Shown piece by piece: positions 8,651 to 17,199 of a DNA stretch of 20,057 bases. The translations under genes were made by a program, and so were the position numbers. The stretch is from Chara braunii. Taxonomy: Eukaryota; Streptophyta; Charophyceae; Charales; Characeae. The notes beneath the pieces were generated by a model that was not told the DNA's origin, ran no database searches, and saw only the letters and a list, made by a program, of their open reading frames with translations. Location: the NCBI GenBank assembly GCA_003427395.1, contig BFEA01000001.1, positions 812,432 to 832,488 of the forward strand. Direction: 5' to 3'. Every line of letters starts with the position of its first letter. Positions within the stretch are counted from its first letter, which is position 1.

Positions 8651-9564
8651 CTATGCATGGAATGCCTCTTTGATTTCCCCTTCCTCAAACTCATCATCCT
8701 GGCTCTCTGGCACCACATCCTCATTCTCAGTCGGGTTCACCGAGCCTATCTGATCAAAGTCTCATTGCAGAAGCGTATTGATGAGGAGATACATCCCTCC
8801 CATTAACTCCTCGTGCCTTTCTACCTGATCTGGTCCTTCCTCTATCGTTCTCACTTCCTCTATCAGACTATGCGTGCCTGCGGCCAGCGGCAACTTCATC
8901 ATCCATTGGACATCTTTGTCACCCCATGGATCTTCCTCTTTTAAAGACTTGAGTACCAGCTCTACCTTCCGTTCATACCCACTTCGCGCACGCCAGATAG
9001 GATGGTCAACGCAGCTAGGCACTCGCGGGGACCACTCATTGATGTGAAGACAGATGTCCTCTTTCTGATTCAGGAAGCCATCAACTGGGGGTGTGTTCTC
9101 TACCGCCTCCCCCTCTTGCTTGTCCCAGTTGATAAGGCTCAGGTCGTCCACCCTGTTCTTATTCCCAGGAATCCGCTCCAACTCGAAATTAAACATCCAG
9201 ATGTACGTCAACCATCTGACAACAGTCGGATCCGATGGAACGTAATTCCTTAGGGAATAGGCCTGAGGAGTCGAGTCCACTCTCAATATGAACCTCCTGC
9301 CAAAGATATAGTTTCGAAAGATGCGCAGACAGTGGAGGACGGCGAGAGTCTCTCTCTTGAACTGAGAGTAATTTCTCTCAGTGTACAGAGAGTTTGACTC
9401 TCCAATCGCAGCGGTCTCTCTTTCCCTTCTGTATCTGCTTGGATCAAAACTTCACCTAAGGCAGTCGACCCAGTATCCGTTTCAACAATGAATGGCCGTG
9501 TCTCTGTGTCATCATAGTCCGACGCTCCCAATACTAACCCTCCTTCTCTGAACTCTTCCTTCAT
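8651..9564 (-). pseudogene. RNase H domain and connection to integrase
   Basis: This part would degrade the RNA strand of the RNA/DNA hybrid. Motif FIVETDTGSTAL (from about 9490) carries the first catalytic Asp. After a frame change near 9390, the frame continues TERNYSQFKRETLAVLHCLR with the expected Glu, then FGRRFILRVDS. The block RWLTYIWMFNFELERIPGNKNRVD matches the conserved end of gypsy RNase H domains (usual form GN.NR.AD.LSR). A variable acidic linker runs to TGA at 8762 and TAG at 8651, both in frame with the downstream integrase. The TAA at 9565 separates it from RT. Confidence 0.85.
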
Positions 9565-10476
9565 TTATGCCACCACTCTCTCCTGCTCTTCACCCCAGAC
9601 CCACTCCTGGTCCTGACGAACCAATTTTCTCAGGTGCTCGGTCTTGGCAGCGAAATGTTTGACGAATGCCCTTCAAAATCCACATGTGCCGAGGAAGCTT
9701 CTAACATCAGTTATTGAGCGGAATGATACTCGCCACTAAATAATTTTGTCTGTCTTCTTTACGCCCGGCCGACGACCCTTCTCACTACAGACGAACCCTA
9801 AGATAGTAGTTTCCCTCATGCAGTGTCTGGATTTGGCCCCACTCGCAGTTGAGATTATGCTCTTCAAGCAGGTTCAAGACTTTCTCAAGGTCTTGAATAT
9901 GTCTCCAGACAACGTACCTCACTCCTGGCAGGACTTCGTCATTCTCCTTTACCATTGGCCCCTTCACCGCCAAGTCATCGATATAGGGTTGTGTGATGTG
10001 CGGGCTGACTGATTGCATAGCTCGAATCATGGTCCGCTGAACCATCGCTATTGTGTTGGTCCACCCTTGCGGAGCCTGTCTCGCGGGTAGATCGAAAATT
10101 GGTCATATCCGGAGTAAAGGTCTATAAGTGAAATTATAGGCCTTCCAATACAGGATTCTGACAGCGCATCCGCATTTGGCAATCCTCCCGCATCTCGCAC
10201 AATCACCGCATTCAGCCGCTGCAGATCTTGCACCCATCGCAGCGTCCCATTGGGTTTGATGAAACAAAACCATGGGGATGCGTACGGCCCACATGAGTAA
10301 TCGACGACATGGATACGTATCTTGTCGTCGAGGTAATCAACCACCTTCTTCTCTTCATCAGGATTAGGATATCGCGCCCCGCTCAAGTTCCATGGCTCAT
10401 GCAGCATGGTGTGGATGCGGATCATAAGAATCTTGTCCACATCCAACCTGCCGCGCTCCTCATCGCATAGGCGCAA
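9565..10476 (-). pseudogene. Reverse transcriptase domain, frameshifted
   Basis: This domain would copy element RNA into DNA. The fingers/palm part in the first frame (10476-10048) has GPYASPWFCFIKPNGTLRW and LIDLYSGYDQF with the first catalytic Asp (residue 119 of that frame). Roughly 20 residues that normally lie between this point and the FGLTNA-like block are missing, and the frame changes there. The second frame (10045 to about 9850) carries the catalytic YIDD (residues 21-24). A further frame change near 9850 leads into ILGFVCSEKGRRP and the thumb/connection, which has TAG at 9736, TGA at 9673 and TAA at 9565. Two catalytic motifs survive but the protein cannot be made. Confidence 0.88.
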
Positions 10477-11062
10477 TGCCTCTTCTTCATTAGTTCTATC
10501 ATTAACGCTCTTTTATGAGGCAGTAGGAAGTCAGGCTCTCCTATTATCAACTTCCCTTCGTTCCCTTCGTTGATACGACACGGCCCAGTTGAGGCTCTCT
10601 CCTTCATCCGCCGTATCAACCCTCGCTCTCGTTCACAATATACTTCCTTATCTTCGGTAACGAGGACGGGAAATGGGCGGCACTTTTTGTCTATCGTCTT
10701 GTACCGCCTTTGGGAACCCTGCTTGAGCCGTCCCCTAAAAAAGGTCGGCTTACAACTTGAGCTTGCATTGACGTCGGGTTCCTCCTTCCCCCTGGAAGTC
10801 GATATACCAATTCCAACTCCCCAGCCTGGGGGCATTCCAGGACTTGCTCCCTCAGTGCCTGGATGACGTCTGGATCCGCCATCTCGTGCGTTGCCACTAT
10901 GTCCATGGCCTTACTCACATCTGACAAGCTGAGGAAAAACGCCTTGACCCTTTCCTCCTCTTCTGGTTCCTTAAGGAGTCTTCGGCGTTCGCCCTCCGAC
11001 TCCTCAATCGTGAATGAGCCCAGATTGGGTTGGTTCCTTATGCTTCGAGGCCCTGTATTCCT
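10477..11062 (-). pseudogene. Protease-RT linker of the polyprotein
   Basis: After TGA at 11063 the protease frame stays open and continues through DVSKAMDIVATHEMADPD and ELVYRLPGGRRNPTS to about 10760. There a frame change leads into a lysine/arginine-rich segment (YKTIDKKCRPFPVLVTEDKE) and GEPDFLLPHKRALMIELMKK. A last frame change near 10480 enters RT. This spacer has no recognised catalytic motif. Its place between protease and RT, and its continuity in register once the shifts are allowed for, mark it as part of the same polyprotein. Confidence 0.7.
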
Positions 11063-12061
11063 TCAGGTAATTACTTCATAATTCTCACAGGCAGGGTCAC
11101 ACAAGATAAGGATTAGAGTCTCATCGTGTTTGTTAAACATCAATGTCTCCGTCCTGCATAAGAAAGACCTTCCTAAGAGAATCCCGTGATCCACGTCAGG
11201 CATAACGAAGAAGCATGCCATGGCCTTTACTCTTTCAACCTCGATAAGTACATTCGAGGCAGTCCCGCAAAACACCGCTTTACAGTTGGCTCCATGCAGG
11301 ACACCACAATCCGAGCGGTCTATCTCCAATCCGAACCTGACCGCGTCCGCTTCTCGGATAATGTTCATTTCGGCTCTCATATCTACCATGGTTGAGCACT
11401 TTGAACCTTTTACCACAAGATCCACTGTTCCACGGGCTACGCACTTCCAGTCCATCTTTGTCCCTGTCTCTGCCCACTCCGTTTCCTTGGGAAGGATCAT
11501 ACTTAGATGGACGCTGAGCACCAAGCGCCGTGACAACCTCCCTTTCAGTCCATCACGGAGCTTAGGGGTCGATGCCAAGATCTTCTTCAGGGTCATAAGG
11601 TCATTGTGACCCTCCAACAACCTATCAATCATCTTGTCTACGTCGAACCCTTCTTCCAGCCGGACCACATACTTCTTCTTCTTGGGCGGTACATCACGCA
11701 TGATGGGTTCGACCTCCTCCCTAACTTCTTTCTTCCTGGCCCTTTGCTCCGCTCTCTGGTCCTCTTCTTGGCACAGTCTCTCATCCTCTTCTTCTTCTTC
11801 ATCATCATCTTCCACTTCTACGACTTCCTTTCTCTTCTTTGGTTCAGGTTCTTTCCGAGGAGGCTCTTGGCTGGCACCGGCTTTAGCCTGACCTCGGGTA
11901 CGAGCAGCCTGCGCCAGTCTTCCCTGCGGCGTAGGAGGTCTGGTCATCATCCCCGACCGTGGGCCTGATCCCATGGTGGTCACCCCGGGTCGTCCTGGCA
12001 TGGATTCTGGGTCGGAATCATAGAGAAAGACCTTGGGGATGCTAGCCCTCCACTCCTTCAC
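11063..12061 (-). pseudogene. Gag C-terminal/retropepsin-like segment
   Basis: The frame is open from just after a TAG near 12080. The first in-frame ATG is some 20 codons inside, near SMPGRPGV, so the true start is probably lost. An Arg/Gly/Pro-rich part is followed by a very acidic stretch (VEVEDDDEEEEEDE), a basic/acidic helical region and PPKKKKYVVRLEEGFDVDKM. The protease region begins about residue 215: STMVDMRAEMNII holds the place of the catalytic DTG, here D227-M228-R229, and VDHGILLGRSFL matches the conserved ILG..FL motif of retropepsins. With DMR for DTG the protease should be inactive. It ends at TGA 11063, but the same frame continues beyond. Confidence 0.8.
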
Positions 12062-12379
12062 TCCTTCACAGAGGTCCTACGCAAGGCACGACTTATCTCC
12101 ACCTTACGGGAGTTGTCACCTCCTTTCGGTGGGCGTATCCCCGCCGAGCTACCAGTCCACAGTACGAAAGTTGATCAACTGCAATCGCAGAGGTGGACCA
12201 GCCAATGGCGTTTCTCGTTCGTTGTAGCATAGGGGGTACGCGCGGTAATACACCTCTATCGGACCCGCACGTGAACCGACATCTTGGGGGGGCTGAGGTC
12301 CCAAGCGCGACTCGTCGTCGATCGACTAGGACGCATCCCACACGCCACGCGCACACCACTATAAAAAATATAAAAATAA

Positions 12380-12402
12380 AATACACACACACACGTACGT
12401 AC
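12380..12402. repeat. Short (AC)n and (GTAC)n simple repeat
   Basis: A run of AC units passes into two GTAC units. The surrounding stretch 12100-13000 has no supported gene. It contains two perfect hairpins at 12676-12699 (TCGTGAG/CTCACGA) and 12703-12728 (TGCACG/CGTGCA). Confidence 0.8.
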
Positions 12403-13002
12403 ATATAATTATACAAAACGACACCGAACAAACAACGCGACAACACTCCTAGTCCCTTAGTAGCCATCCCATAACTTTCCGATGCAGAAATCAGATAGGC
12501 GTTGCGCGCAAGACTTAGTATAAAACCGCACGGACGCAGAGCCTACTCATATCGACTCGCAATGCAAGCGTACGCACGCAGTTGCAACGATGGCGTACTA
12601 TGTAGTGCCCATAATCAAGCGGCCCCTCGTGGATCCGAGTACCACTTATGACACTCATGTGTTAGACTCGAAATGTCGTGAGAGTCTGTTCCCTCACGAT
12701 ATTGCACGGCTGAAGGAATAGTCGTGCAGCCGCCGTGAGACCTCCGACGTTTGGCCTGAGTGTCTCGACAGGCAAAGCAAATAGGCTCTGCCCGAGGGGT
12801 AATCCCTTTCATGCAAAGTCTAGGGCTTGGGATGTCCTGCACAAGGACCCTGAATCCCGGCCCAGGACCAACGTCCGACCAAGAATTCTTCAAGAAGCGT
12901 ACAAACAAGATAGAGGGGTCTTTCACTCTTTTCCCAATCGCGACACCTAATTAAGTCCTTAGTACGTGGGCCCCTCAGACCGAGCGAACATCCAACATAG
13001 GT

Positions 13003-13007
<5 letters not shown>

Positions 13008-13032
<25 letters not shown>
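13008..13032. repeat. (AT)12 microsatellite
   Basis: This is an uninterrupted alternating AT tract preceded by a few AC units. A second short ATATATAT run lies near 13095. No gene is seen from 13033 to 13597. Confidence 0.9.
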
Positions 13033-13033
<1 letters not shown>

Positions 13034-13422
13034 CAAGGGGAATAAGCATGTGATGATCACTTCTCACAATCACAGTAGGACTCCTCACAGTCATATATAT
13101 ATGTGAGATCGCAGGCAGTCCAATCCAAAATCCGAAACACAGAACATACCTGCAATCACATCAAAGAGTCAAACAAAAATCCATGCACTACACGGAGTCA
13201 ACTCCAACCAATCTCTATACTCATACCCCTCGCTTTTAGCCATGCAAACCCCAACCTCCAGCCAACCAATCACAATTAAATACTCAGTACCTTTAATGAC
13301 CATTTAATAAAAGTCTGGGTAAACCTTAACAAAAAAATAAAATCACCAGGGCTAAAGCCTTTTAGGTTGGGTTTTGAAGGTGGATTGGAGTTGAGTCGTA
13401 AACCAACGAATCGGCAACCGAC

Positions 13423-13461
13423 CTGTTATCCGTGATAACAGAAGGAGATCCTTGTAGGATC
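13423..13461. repeat. Two adjacent hairpins
   Basis: CTGTTATC (13423-13430) pairs perfectly with GATAACAG (13434-13441) across 3 nt. GATCC (13447-13451) pairs with GGATC (13457-13461) across 5 nt. Confidence 0.65.
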
Positions 13462-13597
13462 AAGCCGAATCTAGCTCGGATCTTGAATCAATCGATCAAG
13501 AGGACCTGTAACACATGACACGCCAATCCCCAGGCTAAATCTATAAGTTCATGGAGGATAACCCCCACATCACGATCTTACTTAAATCGTCCTAATT

Positions 13598-13611
13598 AAC
13601 TAAGCTCAAGC

Positions 13612-13647
<36 letters not shown>

Positions 13648-13662
13648 AACAACTAAGCTCAA
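13598..13662 (+). mobile_element. Poly(A) tract flanked by a 12-bp direct repeat
   Basis: AACTAAGCTCAA at 13598-13609 is repeated exactly at 13651-13662. Between them lie only GCCTT, 32 consecutive A (13615-13646) and CAAC. A target-site duplication around an A-tail with almost no body is what an extremely 5'-truncated LINE-type retroposition would leave. A duplication made by replication slippage is the alternative. Confidence 0.5.
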
Positions 13663-13762
13663 CCCTACCTCTAAGCAAATACCGAAAGAAAGGTAGACCC
13701 TGACAGAATCTCCTCTATACAGAGCGGATTTTCCATAATTGTCACCTGTCAAAATACAATAT

Positions 13763-14310
13763 AACTCCTCTAAACTAAGAAAAATTCGGCAGCGCTTCCC
13801 GTAGGAAGAGTGCCCTCGCATAATTTATAGTAGCTCAAAAATCAAACTTTTATTTCTAGAAAGTCAAAAAGTTATCAACTCCCTGAATTAGCAAAAATTT
13901 GGGCAGCACTTCCTCTAGAAAGGGAGACTTCCCAAATTTATACTAAGACATACATGAACTCAAACATAAAATCTGAGTTCAACCAAGAGAAATTTTAACT
14001 AATTCCTTCGTTTTGTAGAAATTTTGGCAACGCTTCCCGTAGAGAAAGTGTTATTCCAAGATCTATACAAAGCTAAGTTCAGAATCTGAAATGACTTTGA
14101 CTTTTCAAGGTCTAATTTTGTCTAACTCCCTGAATTAGCAAAAATTTGGGCAGCACTCCCTTTAGACAAGGAGGTTTTCCAGATTTTTACTAAGTTTAAA
14201 AGTAAAAAAGAATTGGACCCTGAAAAAGACAAAGTTTGACTAACTCCTTGGTTTTGTAAAAATTTCGGCAGCGCTTCCCGTAGGGGAAGTGACTAACCAA
14301 GATTTATACA
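13763..14310 (+). repeat. Alternating B-A-B-A-B tandem repeat, ~120-bp monomers
   Basis: Five monomers start at 13763 (B), 13877 (A), 13997 (B), 14124 (A) and 14242 (B). All share AACTCC..., then AAAAATTT, GGCAGC and a C/T-rich arm followed by a G/A-rich arm, then ATTTATAC. A monomers have CTGAATTAGC and GGGCAGCACT. B monomers have TTTTGTA and a GGCA(G/A)CGCTTCCCGTAG core. Same-type copies lie 234-247 bp apart, so the repeating unit is an A/B dimer. The last B copy has hairpin CTTCCC/GGGAAG (14274-14279/14284-14289). Confidence 0.85.
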
Positions 14311-14772
14311 AGACCAAGTATAAAAAGATCCCAGAAAATGCAGAAATTGACCTAAGTAAAAATAAACTTAGCTCTGAAAATGCAGGAATTGAAACTAACT
14401 CCTATCGCTCTAGCACGTGGCGAGCAACTAAAGCAACTACCTATCAAACTGAAACTCAGACCAGATAGTCATCTCACTCAGCCACATGCAAGCCAAACCA
14501 CAAAGGTAAGTACTCTCACCATCCCAAGTTTATCTGAACAAACAATAATCCATGATCTTTCAATGATTTAACCCCTTATACCCAGCTTACATAAGGCATA
14601 AGGTCAGGACACCCAAACTTAACTTAGCCAACGAGTATACACAGAACAGAGGGCATAACTACTTTTCTCTTCTTTGGGCATATGACTAGACCATTCTACT
14701 CCCCCTGAACTGTTTTAAAATATCCAGATTATATATATCTGTCTTCCGTTTGTTTTCCGAGGCTGCATAGGA

Positions 14773-15490
14773 CTGAACTAACTTAAGTTCAGCGTACCCC
14801 ATCTTACCATCAATTATATTCTTAATTACACTCTCTTCAACATTGTGATAAGCTATAGTCAGACTACTTAAACTTATAGAATAGTCTGACTAGTCTGTTC
14901 TTAAATAAAATAGTAATAGAATATAGCTAAATTATAACCTTTGGGTTCCAGCATGTGTGAGGCTTTGAGTCAGACCACCTGAACTTATAAAACAGTCTGA
15001 CTCTCTGCCTGGTTCGTTCCTCTCTGATGCAATCTGTGCGTGGCATTGGGCTAGACCACCTAAACTTATATAATGGTTTGCCCTCTGTCTAGTTCATTTC
15101 TCCTATAATAAAGCAGGAAGAGGTTGAGCCACCTTAACTTATAGAATGATTCAAACCTCCTCGTTCAGAACCAAACAAACAAAGAAAACCCCAAAATAAA
15201 CAAGGCAACCAAGGCACCTGAACTTACAGAATGCACTTGGCCCCTGAAAAAGTCAAGCACAATTAGCCCTCGCAAGTCAGAGCAACCAGATCACCTAAAC
15301 TTATAGAATGATCTGATTCTCAATGCAAATCCACAGCACTAGGTCTCCCCAAACTTATGGGGACTTCCCAGCCTCCAGAGCAATCAGACCACCTAAACTT
15401 ACAGAATGGTCTGACACTACACACAATCCAAAATCTACAAAGCACTGGGTCTCCCAAAACTTATGGGGACCTCCCAGCCTTGATAACCCA
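14773..15490. repeat. Array of about ten hairpins sharing an AACTTA loop
   Basis: AACTTA occurs at 14780, 14871, 14982, 15063, 15136, 15221, 15298, 15352, 15396 and 15459, each time in the loop of an inverted repeat. Stems include CTGAACT/AGTTCAG, an 11-bp perfect stem at 14856-14866/14882-14892, GAGTCAGAC/GTCTGACTC (14967/14995), GGGCtAGACCA/TGGTTTGCCC (15048/15074), CCAAGGCA/TGCaCTTGG (15209/15232), CAGATCA/TGATCTG (15287/15309) and TCAGACCA/TGGTCTGA (15384/15407). The copies at 15352 and 15459 use a different G/C-rich stem (CTCCC.../...GGGGAC). Confidence 0.85.
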
Positions 15491-15499
15491 GTCAAACCT

Positions 15500-16140
15500 C
15501 ACGCAAAAACTGCTTTCCATCCTACCCTTTTCTAGATGCAATTTCTCTTTCCAATCTGCTTTCAGTCAATTAATAAGGCCGAAACTGAGATTTGCATACG
15601 TTCCTTTACTTCATCTGATTCATGTCCTGAAAGTCAAACAACAAGTCAAAGTAGGGTTGCACACCATATACTCAGTCAAATTATGCAATGGGTAGTATAG
15701 ATAGGGGTTATAGTCTGGGTTTATAGAGGGGGATGGAGAGTTACCTTACAGTTCCCTGCCTCCAGAACTCCTTCTGAGTTCCGGCAGAGCTCCCGCAATC
15801 GATGGGCAGATTCCCCACAGAGTCTTGTTGTGGTCCTACGGGTTGCAATCCCGCCTGCCGCCTTCCTCTCATAACATGACTAGACTTAGAGAAGGAGGGG
15901 TTTGAGACTCTCGAGATACAAGGAGGGGACAAACTCAACTCCCAGGAGAGGGCCTGGATATCTTCACTCGCCAGAGGGCCCCGCAATGATGGCCAAACAG
16001 TAGCAGCTTGGTCAACTTCTGAAGTCAAACTGTCAACGTCAGCCCTCTGCCGACTTCTTAATTGGCAGCAATAACCTCCTCCTTCTCAAGCCCACTCCCT
16101 TCTCCAAATCTCAGCGCCTCTCCTTAGCCCAATCGCGGCT
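15500..16140. other. Unassigned noncoding stretch
   Basis: I see no gene, RNA or repeat here that I can support. A short minus-strand open frame at 15741-16028 has no recognisable motif and no supporting context. Confidence 0.5.
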
Positions 16141-16149
16141 GTGTAACAG

Positions 16150-16393
16150 GCCGTAGTAGCTGGCAATAGCCGGCGGCAGTGTGCAGCAGTGTGCAGCAAC
16201 CAATAGCTGGCAGCGGCAGTCCGCACACAGTCAACAGTCGCAGCCGCAGTATGCAGTAATACGCAGTGGCCAGCAGCTGTAGGCAGCCATGCGCAGTGGC
16301 TAGCAGCAGTAAGCAGCAGTACGTAGTGGCCAGCAGCTGCAGGCAGCAGTACACAGTGGCCAACAGCTGTAGGCAGCAATGCACAATGGTCAA
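16150..16393. repeat. CAG-rich minisatellite, exact 30-bp period in the right half
   Basis: Units beginning (C/T)A(G/A)TGG start at 16264, 16294, 16324, 16354 and 16384, an exact 30-bp period, each built around GCCAGCAGCTGTAGGCAGC. The left half (16150-16263) is a less regular mixture of the same GCAG words. Because 30 is a multiple of three, both strands stay open and mimic a protein with a 10-residue repeat; I do not call a gene. Confidence 0.85.
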
Positions 16394-16544
16394 CATGTAA
16401 ATCTCCAACCCCGGGCCGGTCTCACGCTTCATCAGCCGACAGGCAATGAGCAACGCACCGATCACTCTGCCTAATCTACACCTTGCGGCTGACCTTGCAG
16501 TTGCTTCGCCTCAGTCAAAGATCATGGACATATCAGAGCCGCCA

Positions 16545-16716
16545 CTCAGTGTGAAGGAACGGAAGGGGCATTCAGGAAACGATACGCCCCTGAGCAGCCA
16601 TCGGAGCACATATAGAGCGAAAATAATTGTCAATCGCTCAGTCTTAGCACAAGAAAGTTCACGTATGAACCCTCCTCAGCTTATGCTCACACTGAGAGGC
16701 AGGCTCATATAGCCTG
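16545..16716. repeat. Nested inverted-repeat domain
   Basis: CTCAGTGTGA (16545-16554) is perfectly complementary to TCACACTGAG (16687-16696), a 10-bp outer stem. Inside lie GGGGC/GCCCC (16565/16586), GAGCGA/TCGCTC (16615/16634) and GTTC/GAAC (16657/16667). Just outside is CAGGCT/AGCCTG (16700/16711). The layout is that of a multi-branched fold. Confidence 0.6.
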
Positions 16717-16762
16717 ACTTTCGGCTCATCCTGCAGCGCCAGTCCTGCCTCCGCAGCCAGTT

Positions 16763-16892
16763 CGGTTGGTGAGGCACAATGTACCATGCAGCCAACCGTA
16801 TTCGTCCACCCAATCGACTGTGCACGGTTCGTCCTCTCTGCTAATGAAATCCTCGTTGGTCTCTCCTCTGATAATACGTGCCAGCCAACGAG
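16763..16892. repeat. Two related hairpins, GGTTGG and CGTTGG type
   Basis: CGGTTGG (16763-16769) pairs with CCAACCG (16792-16798). CTCGTTGG (16852-16859) pairs with CCAACGAG (16885-16892). The right arms are preceded by similar text (ATGCAG and GTGCCAG), so these look like diverged copies whose outer stem bases have changed on both sides. Confidence 0.65.
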
Positions 16893-16953
16893 TAAGACTC
16901 CAACCCGTCAGCCCGCTTCACACCTCTTTTATTACCGAGGTGAGCAAAATTGA

Positions 16954-17143
16954 ATGAATCTTTCACTACAAGGTAGAAAGATACATCGACGACTCCCCTG
17001 CCCGTGTCTGCTGTCTTCATCGATCCGCTGAGCCACCCATCGGCCAACAGGTAAGTATCCGACCCTGCAGCTGGCCTCCCGCTACTCACACCGATATGCC
17101 AAGCGGAACTCAGGATGAATCTTCCGCTAGAATACGGAAAGAT
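16954..17143. repeat. Duplicated hairpin with conserved flanks
   Basis: ATGAATCTT...AAAGATAC frames both copies (16954 and 17115). Copy 1 closes with ATCTTTC/GAAAGAT (16958/16976). Copy 2 closes with ATCTTCCG/CGGAAAGAT with one bulge (17119/17135). The inner stem bases differ between copies but remain paired. Confidence 0.7.
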
Positions 17144-17199
17144 ACCCCGCCAGATCCGAGTTTGCCCCTTCTGAGCGCAGCACCTTGCTGACACACCTC

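Larger units (their letters stand above)
4881..12061 (-). mobile_element. Decayed Ty3/gypsy-type LTR retrotransposon (internal region)
   Basis: Reading the minus strand from 12061 to 4881 gives a retropepsin-like segment, reverse transcriptase (IDLYSGYDQF, later YIDD), RNase H, a DDE integrase with a GPY-type C-terminal module, and a gag-like gene. The order RT-RNase H-integrase is diagnostic of Ty3/gypsy as opposed to Ty1/copia, where integrase precedes RT. All parts contain stops or frame changes, so the copy is dead. By eye I could not find matching LTRs, a purine tract or a primer site next to this internal region, so the element's outer limits are unknown. The first gag part, upstream of 12061, appears to be missing. 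Confidence 0.85.

Noticed and set aside
12062-14000. 5' LTR and primer site of the main element
   Set aside because: I looked for the common primer-site words and for text shared with 3700-4880 and saw none. A computed self-alignment would be needed to decide.
14773-15490. CRISPR array
   Set aside because: The repeated units are degenerate, spacing is irregular (44-111 bp), arms vary between copies and the setting is eukaryotic.
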